Shown here in pieces: positions 9,128 through 18,076 of a stretch of 64,000 bases of DNA. Position 1 is the first letter of the stretch; every line of letters begins with the position of its first letter. The notes under the pieces are model-generated. The model was not told the origin of the DNA. It saw only the letters and a program-made list of their open reading frames with translations, and ran no database searches. Both the position numbers and the translations under genes were made by a program. The DNA is from Butyricimonas paravirosa (lineage in GTDB: Bacteria > Bacteroidota > Bacteroidia > Bacteroidales > Marinifilaceae): assembly GCF_032878955.1 (NCBI RefSeq), contig NZ_CP043839.1, positions 4,898,001-4,962,000 on the forward strand. The letters run 5' to 3'.

Positions 9128-10690
9128 ATGAAAAAGAGATATTTACTTATCGGAGCTCTATTCTTGTTTGCTTGTAACGGACGGCTTGATGAAATGCGTC
9201 CGCATAATATGGCAGAGGCGGATAGTTATCTGGGTAGTTTCAATAATATAGTGAATGCCACTTCGGGGTTGTACGGACAATTTTTGATGCAGGCCGGAGG
9301 GTATTCAGAGGCACACCATTATCACGGTAGTTATCATGTGTTGGGTGAATTTCGGGGAAATAATGTCATCTTCGCGGAGGCTTTCCCGGCCCAGAGTGGT
9401 TTTATGACTTCTCCTGATTATTTGCGGGCTCCGGATGCCCATTTCTTCTTGAATAGTGATCAGAAGTCCCAGTCATATGCTTGGGCGTTGTGGGCGAAAA
9501 GTCAGCAATTGATACTGGGAGCATCTCGTAATATAATTGCTATTGATAAGTTATACGGGGAAACGGTGAACCCGGATGAGAAGCGTGATTTGATTCGTTT
9601 GAAAGGGGAAAATGCTTTCTTACGCGGGTTGATGATTTTCAATGCCACGAATGTATTCGGACGTCCTTTCTGGGATAATCCGGATGTGAATCTGGGTATT
9701 CCGTTGGATGTAGAGGCTACTGCGGAAATGTTACCTCGTAATACCGTACGGGAGTGTTTCGAACAGGCCGTTGCAGATTTCAGATTAGCGGCATCTTGTT
9801 TGCCGGATGAACGTTCGGATCGTACGTTTGCTAATAAAGTGGCATCATTTGGTATGTTGTCGCGCGTGTATTTGTATATGGGCGGATTACCGGAGAGTCC
9901 CGATGAAGAATATAATCGTTTGGCGGTAGCTTATGCAGATTCAACGTTTAGTTTGGTAAATGACGTGGTAGAGGTTTTGCGAGGGGAGGAATTGAAAGAC
10001 TTGTATGATAATCCGAAAACGAACAAGGAAATTTTATTCGCTTTCTTCACGGGTAATTTCCCTAGTGGAGTGGGTAATGCGGTTCATAATTATTATTCTT
10101 GGAGCGGTTACGAGTCTGAGGCTAGTACTAGTGTGTATTGTTGTGAGATTTCGCATGATTACGAGAAAATCATGGATAAGGAAAACGACTTGCGGTGGCA
10201 GTATTTTACGGAACCTTCCATACGACATGCGGGACGTTTCAGTACAACGAAATACAATGGAGGTGCGGATAATGCCTTTGCTGATTACTACTCTTTCATT
10301 TGTCCTTCCGTGTTTATCCGTGCCGGAGAGGTGGTCTTGAACAGGGCAGAGGCTTACGCTAAACTGGGAGAGGATACAAAGGCCTTACGGGATTTGAATG
10401 AGATTCGTGACCGGGCAGGTTTGGAGGAACTATCGGGATTAAGCGGAGATAACCTGTTTGAAGAAATATTCACGGAACGTCGTCGGGAACTGGCTTTTGA
10501 GGCTCTGACGTACTATGATTATGTACGTAATGGCGTGACGATGAAACGGGAGGAAGTGTCCGTGTCTTATAGTAACTACACGGGAGCGCAATATAATGAG
10601 ATAGATCCTAAAACATCCCGTCGGACGGTATGTTTGATTCCTGCCGAGGAGTTGCAATTGAATGATAAGTTAGTACAGAATGATTATTAA
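9128..10690 (+). CDS. SusD/RagB family surface lipoprotein
   Basis: This is the substrate-binding lid for the SusC transporter just upstream. The signal sequence ends in a lipobox (LFLFACNG), so Cys16 is the probable lipid anchor. The 520 residues contain typical SusD features: TPR-like helices (LRGLMIFNATNVFGRPFWD), the motif RAGEVVLNRAEAYAKLG, and the C-terminal ERRRELAFEALTYYDYVR. The substrate cannot be read from the sequence. Since no glycoside hydrolase follows but two thioredoxin-fold proteins do, a peptide, protein or metal-complex ligand is as plausible as a glycan. Confidence 0.94.
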   Translation: MKKRYLLIGALFLFACNGRLDEMRPHNMAEADSYLGSFNNIVNATSGLYGQFLMQAGGYSEAHHYHGSYHVLGEFRGNNVIFAEAFPAQSGFMTSPDYLRAPDAHFFLNSDQKSQSYAWALWAKSQQLILGASRNIIAIDKLYGETVNPDEKRDLIRLKGENAFLRGLMIFNATNVFGRPFWDNPDVNLGIPLDVEATAEMLPRNTVRECFEQAVADFRLAASCLPDERSDRTFANKVASFGMLSRVYLYMGGLPESPDEEYNRLAVAYADSTFSLVNDVVEVLRGEELKDLYDNPKTNKEILFAFFTGNFPSGVGNAVHNYYSWSGYESEASTSVYCCEISHDYEKIMDKENDLRWQYFTEPSIRHAGRFSTTKYNGGADNAFADYYSFICPSVFIRAGEVVLNRAEAYAKLGEDTKALRDLNEIRDRAGLEELSGLSGDNLFEEIFTERRRELAFEALTYYDYVRNGVTMKREEVSVSYSNYTGAQYNEIDPKTSRRTVCLIPAEELQLNDKLVQNDY

Positions 10691-10707
10691 AATAAAAAGT
10701 AAGGTAT

Positions 10708-12066
10708 ATGATGAAAAAATTAGTTCTGAGTGTTGTAATACTGTGTGGATTCACCATGTCGTTGCTGGCACAGGGTATTCAGTTTCGTGAAGGTAGCTGG
10801 AAAGAAATCCTGGAGATTGCCAAGAAGGAAAACAAATTGGTGTTCGTGGATAATTATACAAGCTGGTGCGGTCCCTGTAAAAAGATGGTGAGCGAGATAT
10901 TCCCGTTGAAGGAAGTTGGGGATTTTTATAATGCTAATTTCATTTGTTATAAACTGGATTGCGAGAAAGGGGATGGTGTGGAAGTGGCAAAAACATACCA
11001 GATTATGTCATTCCCTACTTATTTGTACGTGGATGGAAACGGGAAATTGTTTTACCGTTCCGGAGCGTATATGCCTGCAGAAAAGTTTATTGAAGAGGGA
11101 AAGATCGCTTTGGCTGAGTTCTCTGACAAGCGGACAATTGAAGAGTGGGAAGCGCTCTACGCTAAGAAAAAGAATAACGCATCTTTCGTGAAAGGATACA
11201 TTGCCAAGCGTAACCGGGCGAAATTGGATAATGCGGATATTTTTGATCAATACGTGAGTATCGAGAAAGAGAAAAATTTGATGGATACCACATTCTTGAA
11301 AGAGTTATTCGATTATGAGAATAAGCTAAATGCCGGAGGGGCATGCGCTGATTTTGTCATGAAGAATTGGGATCGTATTCGTGAGGTGACGGGTATGCAA
11401 GATCAAAAGATGGCCGAGATTCTGGGTTATAGCATGGGTTCGTATTCCTATCGTCGTGCCGTGAAAGAGAAGAATGAAGAGCGTTTTAACAGCTACCTGA
11501 AGGTGATGGCTTTCCTGAATGGGAAGTTGGGAGTGAATGTGGCGAACGAGGAAGTGAAAAGTCGTTCCGGATACTATGCCGCTATTGATGACAAGACGAG
11601 ATTCGAGGAATTGGCAGAGAAACATGCGGATATTCTTTTTGAAGAGGAAAAAGATTGTTTGAAACGGGATCAGGAAAAATACATGCAATTCTTGCAGGGA
11701 TTAATCAAGGATGCATCAGGACTTGCATCTCAGACCCCGGAACAATTGGCCTTTACGATTCAGTTTGCCGGTATCAATGAGTCTGCTTCATTGGCATTTA
11801 ATTTCCGTGATCTTGCGGCTAATGTTGCCCGTCTCTCGGATGATCAAAAATTGCTGAATAAGGCTATGACGTGGGCATTGGAGGCTATTACGCTGTTCGG
11901 TAATTTCACTTGCTATGAAACGTTGGCCGAGGTGTTGTACAAGATGGGATACCAGAAAGAGGCTCTTTGGCAAATAGAAAAGGCGCTGGATAAAATGCCG
12001 GCAGGGAATGATGCCATTGCTGCACGTATTCACGGGAAGTTGGATAAAATTAAAAATAATAAATGA
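10708..12066 (+). CDS. Secreted thioredoxin-fold protein with long C-terminal region
   Basis: A signal peptide (LVLSVVILCGFTMSLLAQG) precedes a thioredoxin domain with the active site NYTSWCGPCKKM near residue 50 and the cis-Pro region MSFPTYLYV. The remaining roughly 300 residues are helical with no catalytic motif that I recognise; the end looks TPR-like (EVLYKMGYQKEALWQIEKAL). It probably acts as a periplasmic or surface disulfide oxidoreductase. It overlaps the next gene by 4 bases (ATGA), so the two are translationally coupled. MMKK gives two possible ATG starts, 10708 and 10711. Confidence 0.85.
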   Translation: MMKKLVLSVVILCGFTMSLLAQGIQFREGSWKEILEIAKKENKLVFVDNYTSWCGPCKKMVSEIFPLKEVGDFYNANFICYKLDCEKGDGVEVAKTYQIMSFPTYLYVDGNGKLFYRSGAYMPAEKFIEEGKIALAEFSDKRTIEEWEALYAKKKNNASFVKGYIAKRNRAKLDNADIFDQYVSIEKEKNLMDTTFLKELFDYENKLNAGGACADFVMKNWDRIREVTGMQDQKMAEILGYSMGSYSYRRAVKEKNEERFNSYLKVMAFLNGKLGVNVANEEVKSRSGYYAAIDDKTRFEELAEKHADILFEEEKDCLKRDQEKYMQFLQGLIKDASGLASQTPEQLAFTIQFAGINESASLAFNFRDLAANVARLSDDQKLLNKAMTWALEAITLFGNFTCYETLAEVLYKMGYQKEALWQIEKALDKMPAGNDAIAARIHGKLDKIKNNK

Positions 12067-13208
12067 TGAAAGTGGTATTTTTACTTGGAATTGTAGCCCT
12101 GTTGGCAGGGTGCAATTCCATTCAGAAAGACGAGTTTGTGATCACGGGAACAATCAGTTCTTATCCGAAGGAGGTTTTGATTTGTGCCTATCAAACGAAC
12201 GGTAATTTTATATTGGACACGATCCGGGTGGAAAATGGAAAATTGAGTTACCGGAAGAAATTGCAGGAACCGATTGTTGCCTCTCTCGTATCGCGAGACC
12301 CGCATAATATTATCCCGTCGGGTATGGGAGTTGTACCCGGACCGAGTGTCACGTTGTTCATGGAGCCGGGAACGAAATTGGAAATTAACATGGATAATGC
12401 CCGTTGGCCCGAATTGCAATGGAAAGGTGGAGCGTGGAACAATGACTTGATGAAGTTGTATGCCAAAACATTGCCTTTGGAACACGAGATGTTTGAGTTG
12501 TTGCGTAAATCGTATGCAGAAGGGGTAACAGAGGAGGAGAAGGTTGCTTTAGGCGAACAACGGATGACTTTAGCTGAAAAAGAGAAAGAAGAAAAAATCC
12601 GTTTTATCAAAGGGAATCCGTCCAGTTACGCGGCCATGTATCTTTTAAATGGAATGCGTAATGATTTCACTTTAAAGGATTACGCGGCTACTTTTGCAGC
12701 TTTTGATCAAGCCTTGCGGGAAATGCCTTTGGGTAAGGAGATGCAAGGAGCCATTGACATTGCCTTGCGTACAGAAGTAGGTGCTATTGCCCCGGATTTC
12801 GAAAAAGTGGATAAGGATGGAAATACCATACGCTTGTCGGATTACAGGGGGAAATATGTGCTGCTGGATTTCTGGGGTTCCTGGTGTAGTCCTTGTCGGG
12901 ATTCACATCCTCACTTGAAAGAAATTGAGGCAAAATATCGGGATAAAGGTTTGGTAGTCATTAATATTGCCACGGAAAACGGTTCCAAAGCTCGTGAAAT
13001 ATGGTTGCAAGCTATCGAGGAAGATGGTATGACGTGGACTCAGATCCTGAATAACGAGGGAAAGGATAAATGTGACGTGGTGAAGGACTATGCCATCACG
13101 GCATTCCCGACTAAAGTGTTGATTGATGGTGATGGGAAAATTGTTGTACGTGCAGTGGGGGAATCTGAACCGATAGATGCGAAGTTGAAGGAAGTATTCG
13201 GAGAATAA
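12063..13208 (+). CDS. TlpA-like thiol-disulfide oxidoreductase lipoprotein
   Basis: The N-terminus is a lipoprotein signal (LGIVALLAGCNS). A DUF4369-like beta domain (ITGTISSYPKEVLIC) precedes a helical linker and a C-terminal TlpA/AhpC-type thioredoxin domain with FWGSWCSPCRDSHPHL and ITAFPTKVLIDGDGK. The CSPC active site suggests a reductase of periplasmic disulfides. The start overlaps the previous stop (ATGATG at 12063). This is the last gene of the SusC/SusD/thioredoxin operon; a palindromic MITE-like element starts 26 bases after its stop. Confidence 0.9.
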   Translation: MMKVVFLLGIVALLAGCNSIQKDEFVITGTISSYPKEVLICAYQTNGNFILDTIRVENGKLSYRKKLQEPIVASLVSRDPHNIIPSGMGVVPGPSVTLFMEPGTKLEINMDNARWPELQWKGGAWNNDLMKLYAKTLPLEHEMFELLRKSYAEGVTEEEKVALGEQRMTLAEKEKEEKIRFIKGNPSSYAAMYLLNGMRNDFTLKDYAATFAAFDQALREMPLGKEMQGAIDIALRTEVGAIAPDFEKVDKDGNTIRLSDYRGKYVLLDFWGSWCSPCRDSHPHLKEIEAKYRDKGLVVINIATENGSKAREIWLQAIEEDGMTWTQILNNEGKDKCDVVKDYAITAFPTKVLIDGDGKIVVRAVGESEPIDAKLKEVFGE

Positions 13209-13233
13209 ACGATAAGTAGGAAGGTCGAGGGAT

Positions 13234-13385
13234 GAGGTAGACTCAAAAATCCTGTTTAAAATGACTACCTCCCTAGCCTCTCCTTACACGGGAGGGGAAA
13301 GCGATTGGTAATCAGCTCTCCCCCTGTGTAAGGGGGAGTTGGAGGGGTAGTTAGTAAACAAATACAGAACTTTTAAGTCAACCTC
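13234..13385. mobile_element. MITE-like palindromic element A
   Basis: This 152-bp non-coding element has imperfect terminal inverted repeats (13234-13254 and 13365-13385; consensus GAGGTWGACTYAAAARTYCTG, about 17 of 21 matching). Inside are two GC-rich hairpins, TCTCCTTACACGGGAGGGG and CTCCCCCTGTGTAAGGGGGAG, that also pair with each other across the element. No reading frame is present. It fills most of the 297-base gap before the PdxA-like gene. A clear target duplication was not identified. Confidence 0.6.
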
Positions 13386-13472
13386 CTTCCTCTTTTTCTG
13401 GCCGGAACGTTGATGTCGTCATTTGTAGATGTTATTGCACGTCATTCTATTATTTTTTACACAAAATCTTAC

Positions 13473-13480
13473 TATCTTTG
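13473..13480 (+). promoter_or_regulatory. -7 box for the PdxA-like gene
   Basis: TATCTTTG matches TAnnTTTG, 25 bases upstream of the ATG at 13506. The PdxA-like gene therefore has its own promoter downstream of the MITE-like element. Confidence 0.5.
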
Positions 13481-13505
13481 TCCATAGTATGAAATGAAAT
13501 AAACT

Positions 13506-14606
13506 ATGGAAAACAGATTAAATGTAGGAATCACGCACGGGGATGTAAACGGAATATCTTATGAGTTGATCATAAAATTGTTGGCAGAGAATCGGATTTG
13601 TGAGTTGTGTGTTCCTATCCTATACGGGTCGCCTAAAGTGGCCGCCTACTACCGGAAGGTATTAAATATTGAAAACTTCAGTTTAAACACGATTCGTGAG
13701 CCGGGTGAGGCTAACGGGAAACGATCCAATATCATCAATTGCGTGGATGATAACGTGAAGGTTGATCTTGGAAAAGAGACTCCCGAATCGGATCAGGCTA
13801 CCATGATAGCCTTGAAATATGCCTTGGACCACTTGGATCGGGACGAGATTGATGTGTTGACGCTGGCTCCCCAGGGACCGAATGCATTCTTCACGGAAGA
13901 GGCCGGGTCTTTGGTGGAATATTTGGGTAAGCGTTATAATACCGCGGATATTATGTCCATCTTGGTGAGCGAAAAGATAAAGATGGGTTTCGTGACCGAA
14001 CAGGTTAAATTACGGGATGTGCCGCATCAGGTTACACAAAAGAATATCTTCAAGAAATTGACCTTGCTGGATGATACTTTGCGTCAGGATTTTACTATTT
14101 TGAAACCAAAGATTGCTGTTCTGGGGCTAAACCCACAGGTAAATTGCGGTCAGAATGGGGATGAAGAGGTGAATGTTATTATTCCGGCGATTGAACGAGC
14201 CCGAGAAGAGGGAATTATGGCCATTGGCCCATTCTCTGCCGAGCGTTTCTTCTCGGAGAGAATGTACGAGAAATTTGATGCTGTTCTCGCCATGTATTAC
14301 GATCAGGGGGTTGTGGCATTTAAGTCCGTGGATGAGGAAAGTGCCGCTTGTTATATTGCCGGGTTACCCGTGATCTGTTCAATGTCTTTAACCGATCCTC
14401 ATTATGATATTGTAGGTCAGAATCTGGGTGATGAACAAGGACTTCGTAATGCTCTTTATTTGGCGATGGATGTTTGCGTGCATCGGGAACAAAATATCGA
14501 GTTACAGAAAAACCCGCTTCCACATTATGATATTGCCACAAATAGTAATGAGAGCGATTTGAACGTGGAACAGATTGAAGGAGTAAAAGCGGAACTTGAA
14601 GATTAA
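13506..14606 (+). CDS. PdxA-family protein lacking the metal-binding histidines
   Basis: Overall fold and length (366 residues) match PdxA, the 4-hydroxythreonine-4-phosphate dehydrogenase of vitamin B6 synthesis, with THGDVNGISYE, ILYGSPKVAAYYRK, NIINCVDDN and AGLPVICS aligning well. The three divalent-metal ligands of E. coli PdxA (His166, His211, His266) are all replaced: VTEQVKLRD has Gln166, GLNPQVNCG has Gln211 and MYYDQG has Tyr265. The substrate-loop Lys-His and PGHT segments are also gone (APQGPNAFF). It is therefore probably not a working PdxA. It could be a pseudoenzyme or a dehydrogenase with a different chemistry. It is monocistronic between a MITE-like element and a bidirectional terminator. 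Confidence 0.85.
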   Translation: MENRLNVGITHGDVNGISYELIIKLLAENRICELCVPILYGSPKVAAYYRKVLNIENFSLNTIREPGEANGKRSNIINCVDDNVKVDLGKETPESDQATMIALKYALDHLDRDEIDVLTLAPQGPNAFFTEEAGSLVEYLGKRYNTADIMSILVSEKIKMGFVTEQVKLRDVPHQVTQKNIFKKLTLLDDTLRQDFTILKPKIAVLGLNPQVNCGQNGDEEVNVIIPAIERAREEGIMAIGPFSAERFFSERMYEKFDAVLAMYYDQGVVAFKSVDEESAACYIAGLPVICSMSLTDPHYDIVGQNLGDEQGLRNALYLAMDVCVHREQNIELQKNPLPHYDIATNSNESDLNVEQIEGVKAELED

Positions 14607-14628
14607 GTTTTTTCTTTAGTTGAGAAAT

Positions 14629-14668
14629 AAAAAACGGGATTCACTATTTTTATGTGAATCCCGTTTTT
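14629..14668. terminator. Bidirectional terminator between convergent genes
   Basis: AAAAACGGGATTCAC (ending at 14644) pairs with GTGAATCCCGTTTTT (14654-14668) around a 9-base AT loop. With A runs on one side and T runs on the other, it can stop the PdxA-like gene (plus) and the Hdr-like operon (minus), whose last stop is at 14672. Confidence 0.85.
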
Positions 14669-14671
14669 ATT

Positions 14672-16462
14672 TTAGGCTTCTGCAACCAGTTCTGCAATAT
14701 CTTTTACCGGGATTTCCGGTGAGGTTTTACCCAATGTTTTTTTACATAGCGGACAGGCCGAGACAATAACGTCCGGCTGGTATGCCGCGTATGCTTTCAC
14801 TGTATCACTACTAATTTTCGTTTTTTGCGTGGAATCAATGGCCGTATTTGCCAAGCTACCCCCGCAACAGAGTGATTTTTTCCCATCATAGGCTGTCGGG
14901 ATTTTCTGGCTTACTTGTTTCAATACGCTTTCGGGGGCGTCAACGACACCGCAACCTCTTCCCAGTTCACACGGGTTATGGAACACGGTTTTCAGATCCA
15001 GGGCGTTGACCTTTAATTGCCCCTCCTGAATCAGCATATCGATATATTCCGTGTGGTGCATGACTTTTATATTCAACAGGTAATCTTCCTTGAACGTTTT
15101 GTAACAAATCGGGCAGGAGGTAACCAATATATCAGCCTGTGAGGCATCAATCATTTGCAGGTTTTTATCCATGACCACTTGTGCCGCTTTCCAATTCCCG
15201 GAAAGAGCTAACGGACGCCCGCAACAAACTCCGGCTTGTTCATCAATGAACGTGTAGTCTGCTTTTGCCTTCTCAAAAATCTGTTGCATGGATTTTATAA
15301 TGCCCGGGGTAAGATGACTCATACATCCGGCAAAATAAGCGACTTTAGCGGGTTTCACTTCCGGTTGGGGAACATAAGCATACGTGTCTTTCGTAACTCT
15401 CAATATATCTGGTCTTTTACTTTGGCGGATCGCATTCAGGTTGATACCCACGGGACATGAATTCTCGCAACGTCCGCACATCAGGCAGTCTTCTGCTTGT
15501 TGGGCGTATTCCTCTCGATTGCGCAGGCGACGGAGAAAATAGACGGGTTGCGTGTCATTTATATTACAGGACGTGTTCAATTGACAGGTATTGATACATA
15601 TTCCGCAACGGGAGCAGGAATTGACCTGTATTTCACTGAATCCGTTATATTCTTTGCCTTGTTTTACTCCCCAGTTTTTCAAGAAGATATAGACCATTTC
15701 AGTCGGGATATGCATGTACCGGGAAAATGGTAATAGCAGGAAGAATAGTCCAAGCAAGGAGGAGTAGAGCCACCAGGCAGGATAAGATAAACTTTCCAAG
15801 GGTAGAAATTCGCTGAAAAAGTCCCCCGCATTATGCGTGAGGAAACTACCGCCTCCGTTCAGACCGCTAGTGAAACTTTCTGCCAGAAAACGTACGGGGA
15901 AAATAAGCCAGAGTACGGTTAGTATAAGCAAATCGTAAGCCCGTTGTTTCGTGGTCTTCTTCATGCCGAAAATACGGGAACAGAAACGTTTGGTGACAGC
16001 CAGTAAGATCCCGATTAACAGGAATGTCAGTATCAAGTCCATCAAGAACGCGAAAAACTCGCTGTACGGGAACGTCTCTTTTGCCGGATGGAAATAACGG
16101 AAGAAGATTGCAAAATAAGGTGGGTTGAAAGCACTGGTATGGTAAACCATGGATTCGATTTTCCCGACAACGATCAATAAGAACCATCCGAAAGCAAAGG
16201 TCATGTGCATGTATCCCAGCATCGGGTTCGTCTTGAATATATTATGATGCAACAAACTTTCCCGGAAAATTTCCCAGCCGGAACGAATGGTTTTAAGACT
16301 GAACAAGCCTTTGCGGATTTTTTTACGTTCTTCTTTCGGAAAGCTTTTGATCCACTTGTAGTATTTCACGCACAAGTATCCCAGTAGCACGACCAGCCCG
16401 ATTGTGAACGGCAGGACAAAGTGATCGTAATATATTTTGTTCGTGTATTCGTATTGCTGCAT
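14672..16462 (-). CDS. Membrane HdrE/HdrD-like (DsrM/DsrK-like) fused iron-sulfur oxidoreductase
   Basis: The 596 residues combine a cytochrome-b-like membrane domain with about five helices (e.g. FTIGLVVLLGYLCVKYY and HMTFAFGWFLLIVVGKI, with candidate haem histidines), two 4Fe-4S motifs (CSRCGICINTC near residue 274 and CLMCGRCENSCPVG near 326), and two cysteine-rich CCG domains (CCGRPLALSG near 412; CCGGSLAN near 531, then CPLCKK). This is the layout of HdrE fused to HdrD, or DsrM to DsrK. Such modules exchange electrons between the quinone pool and a cytosolic thiol or protein partner. It is the last gene of a minus-strand Hdr-like operon. The physiological partner is unknown. Confidence 0.85.
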   Translation of the reverse strand: MQQYEYTNKIYYDHFVLPFTIGLVVLLGYLCVKYYKWIKSFPKEERKKIRKGLFSLKTIRSGWEIFRESLLHHNIFKTNPMLGYMHMTFAFGWFLLIVVGKIESMVYHTSAFNPPYFAIFFRYFHPAKETFPYSEFFAFLMDLILTFLLIGILLAVTKRFCSRIFGMKKTTKQRAYDLLILTVLWLIFPVRFLAESFTSGLNGGGSFLTHNAGDFFSEFLPLESLSYPAWWLYSSLLGLFFLLLPFSRYMHIPTEMVYIFLKNWGVKQGKEYNGFSEIQVNSCSRCGICINTCQLNTSCNINDTQPVYFLRRLRNREEYAQQAEDCLMCGRCENSCPVGINLNAIRQSKRPDILRVTKDTYAYVPQPEVKPAKVAYFAGCMSHLTPGIIKSMQQIFEKAKADYTFIDEQAGVCCGRPLALSGNWKAAQVVMDKNLQMIDASQADILVTSCPICYKTFKEDYLLNIKVMHHTEYIDMLIQEGQLKVNALDLKTVFHNPCELGRGCGVVDAPESVLKQVSQKIPTAYDGKKSLCCGGSLANTAIDSTQKTKISSDTVKAYAAYQPDVIVSACPLCKKTLGKTSPEIPVKDIAELVAEA

Positions 16463-16465
16463 AAT

Positions 16466-16497
16466 AATTGAAAATTGAAGATTGAAAATTGAAAATG
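16466..16497. repeat. AT-rich word repeat (ATTGAAAA type)
   Basis: Four near-tandem copies of ATTGAAAATTGAAGATTG-like words lie just upstream of the membrane Hdr-like start codon. Similar words recur in other intergenic gaps of this window (e.g. 18005-18036, 63485-63524). Confidence 0.6.
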
Positions 16498-16518
16498 AGG
16501 GGAACGGGGCCGGTCATT

Positions 16519-16860
16519 TCAGCTTTTCAATTTTGTTTTTATATAGTTGAGCATTTCTAAAATCATCTTTCGGGTTTCCACGCCTCTTGGGCAGACCAAC
16601 ATGCATTTTCCGCACAACATACATTTCTGTAATTGCTCTTTCGCCTCTTTATTTTCGCCTCTCTTCATGAGCATCTGTATCTTCCGGATGTTAAAGTCCG
16701 TGAGATTTCCTGCCGTGCATCCTGCCGTACATCCGCCACAGCCAATGCACAACTTGCTACTGGGAACCACACGTGCGATATGTTCCGTCATGGATTTGTC
16801 GTTCGTATCATAATTGATACTCCGTGTTTCCGATATGCTATAACCCCAAAAATTGATCAT
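16519..16860 (-). CDS. Small 4Fe-4S dicluster protein (HdrC-like)
   Basis: This 113-residue protein has two cysteine motifs, CIGCGGCTAGCTAGN near residue 38 and CMLCGKCMLVCPRGVETRK near residue 81, fitting two 4Fe-4S clusters. The first motif lacks the usual proline after the last cysteine. It resembles the ferredoxin half of HdrC and probably shuttles electrons between the flavoprotein upstream and the membrane protein downstream in the operon. Confidence 0.85.
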   Translation of the reverse strand: MINFWGYSISETRSINYDTNDKSMTEHIARVVPSSKLCIGCGGCTAGCTAGNLTDFNIRKIQMLMKRGENKEAKEQLQKCMLCGKCMLVCPRGVETRKMILEMLNYIKTKLKS

Positions 16861-16967
16861 CTCTTAATTTTAAATCCTATTAATTTCTTGATTTAGTGAT
16901 TTCCGATTCATTGATTTTTCCCCTCTATCCAACGCTCTTTTTAATCACTGAATCCTGGAATCGACAA

Positions 16968-17999
16968 TCACAAAATCTTTTTAAGTTTCACGTATTCTAT
17001 AATGTTCATGGCTGCCGAACGGGCATCGGCCAGCGTGTCGGTCAGGTTCATCGGGGCACTTCCGCATCCGGCCACGAAAACGCCTTCGACATTCGTGTTG
17101 TTGTTACGATAGTGCGGGTCTTGGGATTTGATGAAACCATTGGGAGCCAAGTTCAAGCCTAGCGTGTCTGCCATTTGGCGACTGCCTTCCGAGGATTCCA
17201 TACCGACCAACAGGATCATCATATCAAGCGTCATGCGTAAGGGTTTCCCGACAAGCGTGTCTTCCACCTTGATCTGTAATTGCTTGTTCATGTTTTCAGC
17301 GGCCTCGGACAATCTGCCCCGCACGAATTTGATATTATATTTTTCCTGTGCATCCCGGTACATTTCCTCGTAACCCGGTCCGAACATACGCATATCCATG
17401 TAGAAACAGAAGATTTCCGTGTCGGGTAATAGTTCCCGAAGTTCAATGGCTTGCTTTACCCCGGTGATACAACAGAGTTTGGAGCAATGGTAGTTGCATA
17501 CCTTTTCGTCACGGGAACCCACGCAATGGATGATCCCGATGCGTTTGGGGGTATTCCCGTTTGCCATTCTGATCGAGTGGTTGTAGAACATATTCTCCAG
17601 TTCCACGGAGGTGATCACGTTTTCATATATCCCGTAACCATATTCTTCCTTCCGGCGGGCATCGAAAATTTTGAATCCCGTGGAGACTAGCAAGGAATCG
17701 CCTTCAAGCAGGCTGCCGTCGCTGAGAGGTACAAGAAATCTACCCTCTTTGTTCTTCTCGATTTTCCGGGGTTCCATGCCCAAGTGTAACTGAATTTTCG
17801 GGTGATTCAGGTTTTGTTTTAATATATCGTTCAGATCCTTGGCGGATTTCCGGTCTGGAAACAATTGGTACCAATTGTTCAAGTTACCGCCGGTTTCGTT
17901 GTTTTTCTCGACTAATTCCACGTCGATTCCTTGACTTGCCAGTTGATGCGCGGCTTCGCAACCTGCCGGACCTCCTCCGATGATGATGACTTTTGCCAT
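16968..17999 (-). CDS. HdrA-like FAD-dependent oxidoreductase
   Basis: The N-terminus VIIIGGGPAGCEAAHQLAS is a dinucleotide-binding motif for FAD. HdrA signatures follow: CVGSRDEKVCNYHCSKLCC near residue 160, FYMDMRMFGPGYEEMY, and the C-terminal flavin-closing GCGSAPMNLTDTLADARS. At 343 residues it is much shorter than methanogen HdrA, because the extra ferredoxin domains are missing; the neighbouring small ferredoxin proteins may supply those clusters. It is likely the electron entry or branching flavoprotein of the operon. NAD(P)H or ferredoxin as donor cannot be decided from the sequence. Confidence 0.87.
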   Translation of the reverse strand: MAKVIIIGGGPAGCEAAHQLASQGIDVELVEKNNETGGNLNNWYQLFPDRKSAKDLNDILKQNLNHPKIQLHLGMEPRKIEKNKEGRFLVPLSDGSLLEGDSLLVSTGFKIFDARRKEEYGYGIYENVITSVELENMFYNHSIRMANGNTPKRIGIIHCVGSRDEKVCNYHCSKLCCITGVKQAIELRELLPDTEIFCFYMDMRMFGPGYEEMYRDAQEKYNIKFVRGRLSEAAENMNKQLQIKVEDTLVGKPLRMTLDMMILLVGMESSEGSRQMADTLGLNLAPNGFIKSQDPHYRNNNTNVEGVFVAGCGSAPMNLTDTLADARSAAMNIIEYVKLKKIL

Positions 18000-18004
18000 A
18001 TATT

Positions 18005-18036
18005 AATTGAAAATTGAAAATTGAAAGTTGAAAATG
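18005..18036. repeat. AT-rich word repeat (ATTGAAAA type)
   Basis: Four tandem ATTGAAAA-like words fill the gap between the HdrB-like and HdrA-like genes, just upstream of the HdrA-like start. They match the array at 16466-16497. Confidence 0.6.
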
Positions 18037-18076
18037 AATGACTTCATGGTTCTTTTTCCAATTTTGTGGTTTAACA

